Shown here in pieces: positions 7,469 through 15,536 of a stretch of DNA of 19,041 nucleotides. The stretch spans positions 1 through 19,041 of the forward strand of contig NZ_CAXLML010000021.1 of assembly GCF_964187505.1 (NCBI RefSeq), written 5' to 3'. Origin of the DNA: Chordibacter forsetii. GTDB taxonomy: Bacteria > Verrucomicrobiota > Verrucomicrobiia > Opitutales > Seribacteraceae. Under the pieces are notes generated by a model, which saw nothing but the letters and a program-made list of their open reading frames with translations, ran no database searches and was not told the origin of the DNA. How positions within the stretch are numbered: the stretch's first letter is position 1; each line of letters begins with the position of its first letter. Made by a program: the position numbers and the translations under genes.

Positions 7469-9271
7469 TCAATTTGAACTCTTAAGTATTTGTACAAACG
7501 CTTCCTGGGGAATGTTTACATTGCCGATTTGTTTCATCCTCTTTTTTCCCTCTTTTTGTTTATCCAATAATTTACGTTTTCTGGAAATATCACCACCATA
7601 GCATTTTGCTGTAACATCTTTGCGCATCGCACTGATAGTTTCTCGGGCAATTACTTTTCCACCAATCGCTGCTTGAAGGGCTATTTTAAATAATTGCCTA
7701 GGTAAAATATCCTTAAGTTTGGAGCAGAGCACCCTACCCCTTGATTCAGCCTTGTCCCTGTGGACAATCGTTGAGAAAGCATCAACGGGTTCAGCATTTA
7801 CCATAATCTCCATGCGGACTAAGGCAGATTCAGAATACTCGTCCATGTCGTAATCCATGGATCCATACCCATGAGTCACACTTTTTAAACGATCATTGAA
7901 ATCGACTAAGATTTCGTTAAGAGGCAGATGGCAAGTGAGCATGACACGGGTTTCGTCAATGGTCTCTGTGTCGGTACAAGTTCCTCTTTTTTCTGTGACT
8001 AGAGCAAGCAAATCTCCTATGGATTCATTGGGGGCATGTATACGGGCAACAATTGTGGGCTCTTCAATTTTTCCAATCTCGGAGGGATCCGGAAGTTCTA
8101 AAGGATTATCCACTTCAATGGTCTCACCTGTTGTTAGGGTTACTCGGTATATTACACTTGGGTAGGTCGATATAAGATCGATTTCATATTCCCTTCTCAG
8201 TCTTTCTTGAATAATTTCCATGTGGAGTAAACCAAGAAAACCGCAACGAAACCCAAACCCTAAAGCGACTGAGGTTTCTGCCTGATAACTAAAGGAGGCA
8301 TCGTTTAACCTGAGTTTACCCACGCTGCGCTTGAGCTTTTGATAGTCCGAAGTATCCAAAGGGTATAAACCACTAAATACCATAGGCCTTACTTCTTTAT
8401 ATCCAGGAAGCATTTTGTCTGATGGCGTATCCGCAAGAGTTAAGGTATCACCGATCTTTATGTCTGCCACATCACGGATCGCGGTGACTACATAGCCTAC
8501 TTCTCCTTCACCAAGCGTGGGCTTCGGGGATGGAGTTGGAACAAAGGTTCCCAATTCTTTAACTTGGGTTTTCCTTTGATCACTCATCAACAAAAGTGAG
8601 GCATTATCAGAAAATGTTCCAGAAAATACCCTCAGGTAGCAAATAACTCCGCGGTAAGCGTCGTATTGGCTGTCAAAAATAAGAGCTCTTGGTTTTGTAT
8701 GGTCCGTCCATCTTGGAGGAGGAAGTCGGTGGACAACCGCTTCGAGAATATCATCCACTCCAATTCCAGACTTTCCACTGGCAAGAATGATTTCTTCCGC
8801 TGGTATGGCAAGAATCTCCTCGATTTGATTAGAAACTCGATCCACATCTGCACTTGGTAAGTCCACTTTGTTGATAACCGGTATAATGCTAAGTCCCTGA
8901 GCATCTGCTAGTTGAGCATTTGCCAAAGTTTGGGCCTCCACTCCCTGTGAGGCGTCGACCAAAAGCAGGGCACCCTCACAAGCGGCCAAGCTTCTTGAAA
9001 CTTCATATGCAAAGTCTACATGGCCTGGAGTATCTATGAGGTTAAAGGTGTAGTCCTGTCCATCTTTAGCCAGATATTTCATGGTTACGGGATGACACTT
9101 AATGGTGATCCCACGCTCTCTTTCCAAATCCATGGAATCAAGAAGTTGTTCTTTCATTTCTCTTTGCATCACCGTGTGGGTGCGTTCAAGTAATCGATCA
9201 GACAAGGTTGTCTTGCCGTGATCGACATGCGCTATGATACAAAAATTGCGAATCCTTTGCGTTTCCACCAT
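7469..9271 (-). CDS. lepA: Elongation factor 4 (ribosome-associated GTPase LepA)
   Basis: This is a 600-residue translational GTPase, matching the usual LepA length. The GTP-binding motifs are G1 AHVDHGKTT (14-22), G2 around RGIT (53-56), G3 DTPGH (80-84), G4 NKVD (134-137) and G5 SGKSG (165-169). The LepA-specific C-terminal part includes the GYGSMDYD stretch and the closing basic helix KEGKKRMKQIGNV. LepA acts on stalled or misplaced ribosomes and has been linked to initiation and subunit assembly. I start at the ATG at 9271, because MVETQRIRNF aligns with the family N-terminus and GGGGTGG lies about 11 bases before it. An in-frame GTG at 9322 would add 17 unconserved residues. It heads the leftward run lepA-lepB-malQ-exporter and is divergent from dapA. 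Confidence 0.95.
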   Translation of the reverse strand: MVETQRIRNFCIIAHVDHGKTTLSDRLLERTHTVMQREMKEQLLDSMDLERERGITIKCHPVTMKYLAKDGQDYTFNLIDTPGHVDFAYEVSRSLAACEGALLLVDASQGVEAQTLANAQLADAQGLSIIPVINKVDLPSADVDRVSNQIEEILAIPAEEIILASGKSGIGVDDILEAVVHRLPPPRWTDHTKPRALIFDSQYDAYRGVICYLRVFSGTFSDNASLLLMSDQRKTQVKELGTFVPTPSPKPTLGEGEVGYVVTAIRDVADIKIGDTLTLADTPSDKMLPGYKEVRPMVFSGLYPLDTSDYQKLKRSVGKLRLNDASFSYQAETSVALGFGFRCGFLGLLHMEIIQERLRREYEIDLISTYPSVIYRVTLTTGETIEVDNPLELPDPSEIGKIEEPTIVARIHAPNESIGDLLALVTEKRGTCTDTETIDETRVMLTCHLPLNEILVDFNDRLKSVTHGYGSMDYDMDEYSESALVRMEIMVNAEPVDAFSTIVHRDKAESRGRVLCSKLKDILPRQLFKIALQAAIGGKVIARETISAMRKDVTAKCYGGDISRKRKLLDKQKEGKKRMKQIGNVNIPQEAFVQILKSSN

Positions 9272-9318
9272 TAAAAAGTTGACCACCCCGTGTTTCTCTC
9301 GACAAAAGTCAAAGAAGA

Positions 9319-9330
9319 ACACTTAAGTGT
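9319..9330. promoter_or_regulatory. Perfect 12-base palindrome between lepA and dapA
   Basis: ACACTTAAGTGT is an exact inverted repeat in the 88-base region between the divergent lepA and dapA starts, 30 bases before the dapA ATG. Such a position and symmetry would suit a dimeric repressor, but no regulator can be named. It may be a chance occurrence. I did not find a convincing pair of promoter hexamers around it. Confidence 0.3.
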
Positions 9331-9359
9331 AAATAACTATTATTTCATAAAACCAAACA

Positions 9360-10265
9360 ATGGACAAGAATCGACTTCACGGAGTGCACACTGCATTGGT
9401 TACCCCAATGTCGGATGGTGCGGTTGCATATGCAGATTTGGAACGCTTGATCGAAAGGCAGTTGGAGACAGATGTCTCAGGTATAGTTCCATGCGGGACC
9501 ACTGGAGAATCCCCCACCCTTTCAGAATCGGAACACCTACAGGTTATACGTACCTGCATTGACGGTGCTAACGGTAAGAGTCTGGTAATTGCTGGAACTG
9601 GTGCGAATTCGACTACCGAAGCACTTTCTCTTACCCAAGCTGCTGATGATGCTGGGGCGGATGCCTTTCTGCTCGTTGCACCTTATTACAATAAACCCAG
9701 CCAGGAGGGCTTATTTGCTCATTTTAGTGCCCTAGCCGAGAGCACTGAAAAACCAATCGTCTTATATTCGATACCCTCAAGGTGTGGAATTGAGATTTCT
9801 ACAGAAGTTGTTTGTCGCCTGCGTGAAAAATACCCTCATGTTTGTGCCCTCAAGGAAGCGGGGGGGAGGTCGTCAAAAGTCTCAGAAACCTTGATCTCGA
9901 TTGATGAGAATTTTGTAGTCTTGTCCGGAGACGATGGTCTTACCCTGCCCTTTATGGCATGCGGTGCAAAGGGCGTGGTTAGTGTGGCCTCGAATTTAGT
10001 TCCTGAGCTCGTTACGGAAATGGTTAACCTCGCATTGGTAGGTGATTATGAGAGAGCCCGTAAAATTCATCTGTCAAACTACCAATTGTTTACTGATCTT
10101 TTTTGTGAACCTAATCCCGTTCCGGTTAAAACTCTTATGCAAATGAAAGGGCTGATTGAATCTTCCGAAGTTCGCTCACCTCTGATTGCAGCTTCCTCTG
10201 CAAACCATGATTTGTTGAAAGGGTTAGGGGAGAAACTTTCCATTCCTGAAAGAGTAGTTTTATGA
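9360..10265 (+). CDS. dapA: 4-hydroxy-tetrahydrodipicolinate synthase
   Basis: DapA condenses pyruvate with aspartate semialdehyde in the first committed step toward diaminopimelate and lysine. The 301-residue barrel enzyme has the pyruvate-binding GTTGESPTL (46-54), the tyrosines of PYYNKP (108-113), the catalytic tyrosine Y136 and arginine R141 in YSIPSRCG, and the Schiff-base lysine K165 in ALKEAGG. The length is normal. The ATG at 9360 has an AT-rich leader with no Shine-Dalgarno motif. The stop overlaps the dapB start as ATGA, so the two pathway genes are probably translationally coupled. The related sialate lyase/HOGA aldolases share the fold, but the dapB neighbour and the motifs favour DapA. 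Confidence 0.95.
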   Translation: MDKNRLHGVHTALVTPMSDGAVAYADLERLIERQLETDVSGIVPCGTTGESPTLSESEHLQVIRTCIDGANGKSLVIAGTGANSTTEALSLTQAADDAGADAFLLVAPYYNKPSQEGLFAHFSALAESTEKPIVLYSIPSRCGIEISTEVVCRLREKYPHVCALKEAGGRSSKVSETLISIDENFVVLSGDDGLTLPFMACGAKGVVSVASNLVPELVTEMVNLALVGDYERARKIHLSNYQLFTDLFCEPNPVPVKTLMQMKGLIESSEVRSPLIAASSANHDLLKGLGEKLSIPERVVL

Positions 10266-11011
10266 GCTTGAATATTTTACTTTGCGGAGCCGGTGGGCGT
10301 ATGGGCCAAGCTATTTCTTTAATTTCTCAAGAGCATGGTTGTACTATTTCTTTTCCGGTAGATTTGGGGGATGATCCCGCGCAAGGGATTGATTCCTGCG
10401 ATGTAGTAATTGATTTTTCTCTTCGGGAAGCGACACTTCCCCTCGCTCGCTTGTCTTCAGCTGCAGGTAAACCTATGGTGATTGGAACTACTGGACATGA
10501 ACCGAGTGAAAAGGCCGAAATCGAGGCTATTTCCTCGAAGATACCCATGGTCTGGGCAGGAAATTTTTCCACAGGTGTAAACTTGCTCTTTTATTTGACC
10601 GAGCAAGCTGCTCGCGTACTGGATGGCCAATCTGATTTTGATCCTGAAGTCATCGAGATGCATCATCGATTGAAAAAAGACGCTCCTAGTGGAACCGCAG
10701 ATCGGCTATTGGAAATTCTGAAAGAATCTCGCGAGCTTGGTGATGATCAAATTGCTCACGGGCGAAGCGGAATGGTTGGGGCGCGCCCGGCCAAGGAAAT
10801 TGGTTCTCACGCTCTGCGTGGAGGAGATGTTGTGGGTGATCATACTGTACTTTTTGCAGGTATGGGTGAAAGGATTGAACTGACTCATCGTGCAACTGAC
10901 AGGAAAATCTTTGCTGCAGGTGCACTAAGGGCAGCAAAATGGGTGGTTGGTAATTCGCCTGGTCTCTATTCGATGCAGGACGTACTGGGGCTAACATCTT
11001 GGGCAAAATGA
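10262..11011 (+). CDS. dapB: 4-hydroxy-tetrahydrodipicolinate reductase
   Basis: DapB reduces the DapA product to tetrahydrodipicolinate with NAD(P)H, the next step toward diaminopimelate for cell wall and lysine. The 249-residue protein shows the nucleotide-binding GAGGRMGQ at 9-16, a VIDFS strand (49-53), GTTGH (75-79), and the catalytic motif EMHHRLKKDAPSGTA (132-146) with H134 as the acid/base and K138 as partner. It is slightly shorter than the roughly 270-residue E. coli enzyme. It overlaps dapA at its start (ATGA at 10262) and ruvA at its end (ATGA at 11008), so all three are likely translated from one message. Confidence 0.95.
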   Translation: MSLNILLCGAGGRMGQAISLISQEHGCTISFPVDLGDDPAQGIDSCDVVIDFSLREATLPLARLSSAAGKPMVIGTTGHEPSEKAEIEAISSKIPMVWAGNFSTGVNLLFYLTEQAARVLDGQSDFDPEVIEMHHRLKKDAPSGTADRLLEILKESRELGDDQIAHGRSGMVGARPAKEIGSHALRGGDVVGDHTVLFAGMGERIELTHRATDRKIFAAGALRAAKWVVGNSPGLYSMQDVLGLTSWAK

Positions 11012-11640
11012 TTGCATTTATTGAAGGTAAACTAATCGAGTGCCAATTGAACTTGGCGGTCATTCAAACTGGAGGTATCGGGTATGAAATTCATGTTCCC
11101 TTGACAACTTCCGAGAAATTACCCGCACTTGGCGAGTCGGTGAGATTGCATATGCAGGCAACCTATCGTGAGGACTCTCAAACACTTTATGGTTTTATTG
11201 ATCGGGAATCCCGTGATTTTTTTCGGATGATTGTGGATAAGGTTTCAGGCATCGGTCCCAAAATTGCCTTAAATCTTCTTGGTTCTCTCTCCCTACCGAC
11301 GCTTAAGAATTCAATCGCTCATGGTGATGTGGGTATGCTTTCCAAAGCACAGGGATTAGGAAAGAAGACTGCTGAAAGAATTGTGGTTGAATTAAAGGAT
11401 AAGGTACTGCCTAAGGGTACAACGATCGCTTCTCCTGCAGTAAATGCCTCCAGTCCAATTTCAGTAGATAACGAAAGCTCACTTTCCCAGGATTTAGGAA
11501 TCTATGGAGATGCTGTTTCCGCCCTCCTCACATTGGGTTACAAGGCTACGGATGCGGATCAAGCAGTTCGAAGAGCAGCAGATGTGCTGGGTAAAGATTG
11601 TACAACCGAAGAACTAATCCGTAAGGCGTTAGGTCGCTAA
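11008..11640 (+). CDS. ruvA: Holliday junction branch-migration protein RuvA
   Basis: RuvA binds four-way DNA junctions as a tetramer and positions the RuvB motor during recombinational repair. The 210-residue protein has the N-terminal OB-fold (about 1-65, beginning MIAFIEGKL), two helix-hairpin-helix motifs (SGIGPKIALNL at 80-90 and QGLGKKTAERIV at 115-126), a variable linker (about 135-165), and the RuvB-binding C-terminal domain (about 167-210). I start at the ATG at 11008, which gives the conserved MIAF and overlaps the dapB stop as ATGA; an upstream TTG at 10999 adds three unconserved residues. No ruvB or ruvC is in the window, and the link to dapA-dapB seems to be transcriptional. The stop overlaps the stop of the opposing thiD. 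Confidence 0.95.
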   Translation: MIAFIEGKLIECQLNLAVIQTGGIGYEIHVPLTTSEKLPALGESVRLHMQATYREDSQTLYGFIDRESRDFFRMIVDKVSGIGPKIALNLLGSLSLPTLKNSIAHGDVGMLSKAQGLGKKTAERIVVELKDKVLPKGTTIASPAVNASSPISVDNESSLSQDLGIYGDAVSALLTLGYKATDADQAVRRAADVLGKDCTTEELIRKALGR

Positions 11641-11647
11641 GCGGCCT
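11631..11647 (+). terminator. Possible stem-loop at the ruvA/thiD convergent end
   Basis: AGGTCGC at 11631-11637 and GCGGCCT at 11641-11647 form a seven-pair stem (one G-U pair in the rightward transcript) whose three-base loop is the ruvA TAA stop codon. The stem is GC-rich but is followed only by TTTA, not a real T tract, and in the leftward transcript one pair becomes an A-C mismatch. It could help end ruvA transcription but is not a canonical intrinsic terminator. Confidence 0.25.
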
Positions 11648-12395
11648 TTAGGCGAATGTAATTTTGTAGGTGCTTGCCTGCTTCTTTGACGGAATTGGCA
11701 AGATGATTTGTCTTTGCCCAGTTGCACGAGATGGCAGATGCAAGGCGACAGCCGGTACCTCGAACTTTTGTACCTCCAGTAATTCTTTCCCATTTGTATT
11801 CGATTACTGGGCTCGTACCCTCAACCAATAAGTCAGTTGACTGCTCTCCGTCACCATGTCCTCCTTTTAACAGAATCGATTGAGCCCCAAGTTTTGAGCA
11901 TTCATTAGCGAGGAAAACGGGGCTTATTTTTTCCGAGTTATTGATATTAAGCAATTTACCGGCTTCTTGTAAGTTTGGGGTTACTAGGTTAACTCTTGGT
12001 ATTAAATCCTTAATTAAGCATTCCCATCCTTTATCGGTAATAAGGGAGTGGCCATTACTCGTCATTTGAACTGGATCTAAGATCACTTTTGTACAGGAAG
12101 ATTTATTTAAGAATTCTCCCACCTTTCTGACGGATGATTCGTCTGGCAGCATACCAATTTTGATCGCGTCTAGTTCTTCCTGAAGTAGCCCATCTAATTG
12201 ACTTTCCAAACCTAAAGCTGGAACCGCATGAATTCTTATTTTGGATGAATTGCATTGCTGGGTTATTGCACTGATCACGGCAAAGGGCCTATCGCCCAGT
12301 TCATATATAGTCTCTTTGTCTGCAAAAAGACCGGAACCCCCCGAAGAATCTGTTCCTCCAATGATGCCTATTTTTTTGGATGTGGTTTTATCCAC
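11637..12395 (-). CDS. thiD: Hydroxymethylpyrimidine/phosphomethylpyrimidine kinase
   Basis: ThiD phosphorylates the ThiC product HMP-P to HMP-PP, the form used by ThiE. The 252-residue ribokinase-family protein has GGTDSSGGSG (13-22) with ADKET after it, the KIGML strand (79-83), DPV (107-109), the TPNLQEA motif (139-145), KGGH (177-180), and the anion-hole motif RGTGC (212-216) with C216. It diverges from the common pattern in places, for example VRGTGC where THGTGC is usual. The GTG start at 12395 lies inside the thiF end (8-base overlap) and places the first beta strand correctly. It is the last gene of the thiamine operon, and its TAG stop overlaps the ruvA stop by four bases. Confidence 0.88.
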   Translation of the reverse strand: MDKTTSKKIGIIGGTDSSGGSGLFADKETIYELGDRPFAVISAITQQCNSSKIRIHAVPALGLESQLDGLLQEELDAIKIGMLPDESSVRKVGEFLNKSSCTKVILDPVQMTSNGHSLITDKGWECLIKDLIPRVNLVTPNLQEAGKLLNINNSEKISPVFLANECSKLGAQSILLKGGHGDGEQSTDLLVEGTSPVIEYKWERITGGTKVRGTGCRLASAISCNWAKTNHLANSVKEAGKHLQNYIRLKAA

Positions 12396-13530
12396 GATGA
12401 GTAAACTTCGGAAATGTATTCATCCAACCGTCCATACCCGGAGTTAAGTTAAAAAGATGATTAAAACCTATCGATTGAAGTGCTTCACAAGCCATACGGC
12501 TACGAACCCCCGCTTTACAATAAACAACAACATCTTTTTCTGGAATTAAACAATCCAATGGAGAAACAGGTAACGAGTTAACCAAGTTACCCAAGGGTTG
12601 ATGTAACGATGGATCGATTCTCGATTGCAACCTTTCCCAGTCTTCTCGGACATCTAATATTTGCAGATCTTTTTTCTCTGCCATCATTTCTCTCAATTCA
12701 TACTCAGAAATCTCTACAATTTCTTTATTCAGGCACATTTTTTGAGAGGGGGTTGCGCATGGTTCACATGCATCTGGGAGTTCTTTAATCTCCCTGCTCT
12801 TGGGAAGTGCTTGAAGATTAATCATGCGAGTACTGTTGGAGAGAGAATCGTAGGTTAGTACTTTACCAGATAAAGGTTGTCCTTGCCCTGTGATCACCTT
12901 GATGGCTTCCATTGCCTGTATACATCCAATGATTCCGGGGAGCACGCCAAGTACTCCAGCTTCGGCACAAGAAGGAATGCTTGAGGAATCAGGTTGTTCA
13001 GGGAAGAGGCAACGATAGGTGGGACCATCCTTAAAGTTAAATACACTGACCATTCCCTCGAATAAATGAATAGATCCATGAATCAAAGGTTTTCCAAAAA
13101 TGATACATGCATCATTAATCAGGTAACGGCTTGAGAAATTATCTGTTCCATCCACAATTAAATCGTAATCACTGAATAGGGATTCAGCGTTTTCCTTCTT
13201 TAATCGTTCAATAATGGGATGAATTTTGATGAATGGGTTTAAGCGGGTAAGTTTGGCAGCCGCTACCTTGGCTTTTGGAGCACCGATGTCATCATGGTTG
13301 AAAAGAATTTGCCTTTGTAGATTGGAGGATTCAACCACATCATTATCTACGATGCCAATTTTGCCGACACCGGCAGCGACTAGGTATTGGAGGACAGGGC
13401 AACCTAATCCACCCGCCCCTATCACCAAAACTGACGATTCTTTTAGTTTAATTTGACTTTCCTGTCCAAAGTCCTTGAGGGAAAGGTGCCTACTATACTG
13501 CTCAACTTCGCCTTCATTCAATTCAGTCAT
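12388..13530 (-). CDS. thiF: ThiS-adenylating protein ThiF with C-terminal rhodanese domain
   Basis: This E1-like enzyme should adenylate the C-terminal glycine of ThiS so that sulfur can be loaded on it. The adenylation domain (about 1-245) has GAGGLG at 38-43, the arginine finger region NLQRQ (70-74), DGTDN with D130, and C188 at the position of the reactive cysteine of ThiF. The rhodanese domain (about 270-380) has LDVRE and the persulfide cysteine C338 in VYCKAGVRSR. The fusion, as in MoeZ, Uba4 and MOCS3, can replace a separate sulfur donor such as ThiI. Of the four zinc cysteines usual in ThiF/MoeB, C174, C255 and C258 are visible, but T171 replaces the first. MoeB or a dual MoeB/ThiF role is possible, but the operon favours ThiF. 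AGGA lies about ten bases before the ATG. Confidence 0.88.
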   Translation of the reverse strand: MTELNEGEVEQYSRHLSLKDFGQESQIKLKESSVLVIGAGGLGCPVLQYLVAAGVGKIGIVDNDVVESSNLQRQILFNHDDIGAPKAKVAAAKLTRLNPFIKIHPIIERLKKENAESLFSDYDLIVDGTDNFSSRYLINDACIIFGKPLIHGSIHLFEGMVSVFNFKDGPTYRCLFPEQPDSSSIPSCAEAGVLGVLPGIIGCIQAMEAIKVITGQGQPLSGKVLTYDSLSNSTRMINLQALPKSREIKELPDACEPCATPSQKMCLNKEIVEISEYELREMMAEKKDLQILDVREDWERLQSRIDPSLHQPLGNLVNSLPVSPLDCLIPEKDVVVYCKAGVRSRMACEALQSIGFNHLFNLTPGMDGWMNTFPKFTHRG

Positions 13531-13545
13531 GTTTATTAATTCCTG

Positions 13546-14748
13546 CTAAAAGGAAGCTGCAACCTGAGTGGAGTTTGTTTGTTCTAAGCTGGGGGAATCA
13601 AAATTTGTCATTCGAGGCTTATCATAGGAAGAGTCCCAATCCTTCCATACAGGATCATAACCCTTGGACTTTAGCATGGCGGAGACTTCTCTCGGAGACC
13701 TTTCGTCTGATATGGAGAACTGTTCAAGGGATTGCGACTCTTCTGCATAGCCACCTGGATTGGTTTTCGAACCAGCACTCATTGTGGTAACACCTAATGG
13801 GAGAAGATTTTCTCTGAGTTGTTGGCTTTCCCTCGTGGATAGAGTAATTTCCAATTCGTGGTTAAATATACGAAAGGCGCATAGTAACTGAACGAGATCT
13901 CGATCTTTTAAATCGACTGCCACAATGTTATCTCCCTCATAGGGGCGTATCCGTGGGAATGACATCGAATAACTGGTCTGCCAATAACGTCTTTCTAAAT
14001 AGTCCAAGTGCATGCCTGCATAAAAAGCATCAACCCTCCAGTCTTCAGTCAGACCGAAAAGGCAACCCAATCCGATTTTATTGACGACTGCTTGTCCCAG
14101 ACGGTCAGCAGTATCAAGCCGCCATTCAAAGTTTGTTTTCTTTCCCTTGAGGTGATGCCTGGAGTAACTTTCCTGATCGTAGGTTTCCTGATAAACCATT
14201 ACTGCATGGATGCCATGTTCAATGAGTGAAGAATAATTATCTAAACTCAAAGGTTGTACTTCGATAGAGAGGTTAGCAAAGTGCGGACGAAGTAGGTCAA
14301 TTGCATGGGATAGGTAATTCATACCTACCTGTTGGTTTGACTCTCCAGTTACAAGCAAAACATGATCAAAGCCTCGTTTCTTGAGAATTCCGGCCTCCCG
14401 CAAAATTTCCAAATCGGTCAGCGTTTTGCGGGCAATCTTATTATGCATACTGAATCCGCAATAGTCGCAAACATTGTTACATTCATTCGACAGATACATG
14501 GGGGCGAACAGTCGAATTGCTTGGCCAAACCTCTTTCGGGTAAGGGAATGACTGAGCTTGGCCATATCTTCGAGGTATTTTTCTCCAGCCAGTGGAGAAA
14601 GTAGGGCTCTTAAATCATCGATTCCGCCCTGCCCTTGCCGCTTGAGTGCAAATTCAATTTGCTGGGGACCAATTTGCTGGAGGCTCGATGAATGGGCGGA
14701 CCAGTCCTGACCTTTTAAAAAGTGTGAAAAAGAGGAGGGTTTTGTCAC
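13546..14748 (-). CDS. thiH: Radical SAM tyrosine lyase (2-iminoacetate synthase)
   Basis: ThiH splits tyrosine with a radical SAM mechanism to give dehydroglycine and p-cresol, supplying the C-N unit of the thiazole to ThiG. The 400-residue protein has the iron-sulfur motif CNNVCDYC with C90, C94 and C97. It then matches ThiH closely: LVTGE (130s), QPLSLDNYSSL, MVYQETY and RHHLKGKK, then STRES, and the ending PVWKDWD. The last 20 or so residues after WKDWD are an extra, unconserved tail. The start codon is GTG (14748), nine bases after the thiG stop; family alignment leaves no better start. Use of ThiH rather than the oxygen-using ThiO fits a strain able to live with little oxygen, which is inference. 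Confidence 0.95.
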   Translation of the reverse strand: MTKPSSFSHFLKGQDWSAHSSSLQQIGPQQIEFALKRQGQGGIDDLRALLSPLAGEKYLEDMAKLSHSLTRKRFGQAIRLFAPMYLSNECNNVCDYCGFSMHNKIARKTLTDLEILREAGILKKRGFDHVLLVTGESNQQVGMNYLSHAIDLLRPHFANLSIEVQPLSLDNYSSLIEHGIHAVMVYQETYDQESYSRHHLKGKKTNFEWRLDTADRLGQAVVNKIGLGCLFGLTEDWRVDAFYAGMHLDYLERRYWQTSYSMSFPRIRPYEGDNIVAVDLKDRDLVQLLCAFRIFNHELEITLSTRESQQLRENLLPLGVTTMSAGSKTNPGGYAEESQSLEQFSISDERSPREVSAMLKSKGYDPVWKDWDSSYDKPRMTNFDSPSLEQTNSTQVAASF

Positions 14749-14756
14749 GGAAAAAT

Positions 14757-15530
14757 TTAGTCTAAAAAACTTGTAAGCGGAGATGTTGCTTGAGCTGTGC
14801 GAGATTCCCCACCTAAGCCAGCGAGATAAGCAAGTCTTCCAGCTTCGACCGATTTCCTGAAGGCAATTCCCATTTGGGAGGGATCTTTGGCCGCCGCTAA
14901 TGCAGTGTTTACTAATACAGCTGAGGCACCCATCTCCAAAGCTTCGGCTGCATGCGAGGGGGCACCTATGCCTGCATCTACTACTACTGGAAGCTCTGAT
15001 TGTTCGATGATAATTCGTAAAAATTCCCGACTATCCAGGCCGCGATTGCTTCCTATAGGAGATCCCAGAGGCATAACAGCTGAGGCACCCGCATCTTCAA
15101 GCCTTTTGCAAAGCACGGGATCTGCGTGGCAGTAAGGCAATACAACAAAACCTTCTTTGGCTAACTCTTCTGTAGCTAAAAGAGTTTCAATGGGGTCAGG
15201 CATGAGGTATTTCGGATCGGGATGAATCTCGAGTTTTAACCAGTTAGTATTAAGAGCCTCTCTTGCCATTTGAGCCACAAATACAGCTTCCTTAGCATTC
15301 CTTACACCAGAGGTATTTGGAAGGATTTTGATATTTTTATCTGATAAATAATCAAGGATTGAATCTTCTAGACCCCGTGGATTAGCACGCTTCATCGCTA
15401 CGGTGACCAGTTCTGATTCGCTTGACCTTACAGTTTCTTGGAGAACTTGACCGGATGAAAACTTACCGGTTCCTACAAACAGTCGGGAAGTAAATGTAAC
15501 ACCAGCAATTTCTAAAGGGTCAGTTTTCAT
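14757..15530 (-). CDS. thiG: Thiazole synthase
   Basis: ThiG forms the thiazole phosphate ring from deoxyxylulose phosphate, dehydroglycine and ThiS-thiocarboxylate. The 257-residue barrel protein begins DPLEIAGVTFTSRLFVGTGK (4-23). It has the Schiff-base lysine K99 in LKLEIH and the phosphate-binding GSPIGSNRGL (156-165). It also has VDAGIGAPSHAAEALEMG (184-201) and SAVLVNTA near the C-terminus, as in known ThiG. The length is normal. It sits six bases after thiE and eight bases before thiH. ThiG and ThiH form a complex in E. coli, and their adjacency here agrees with that. Confidence 0.96.
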   Translation of the reverse strand: MKTDPLEIAGVTFTSRLFVGTGKFSSGQVLQETVRSSESELVTVAMKRANPRGLEDSILDYLSDKNIKILPNTSGVRNAKEAVFVAQMAREALNTNWLKLEIHPDPKYLMPDPIETLLATEELAKEGFVVLPYCHADPVLCKRLEDAGASAVMPLGSPIGSNRGLDSREFLRIIIEQSELPVVVDAGIGAPSHAAEALEMGASAVLVNTALAAAKDPSQMGIAFRKSVEAGRLAYLAGLGGESRTAQATSPLTSFLD

Positions 15531-15536
15531 AGCAAA

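Noticed and set aside
9279..9307. TTGACC with a 17-base spacer as a dapA promoter
   Set aside because: The -35-like hexamer is good, but the expected -10 position reads ACAAAA, which is not a credible -10 box.
9272..9322. GTG at 9322 as the lepA start, adding 17 residues
   Set aside because: The added residues are not part of the LepA family, and they would fill half of the divergent spacer. The ATG at 9271 gives the family N-terminus.
10999..11007. TTG at 10999 as the ruvA start
   Set aside because: RuvA proteins begin MI.FI.G, which fits the ATG at 11008 that overlaps the dapB stop.
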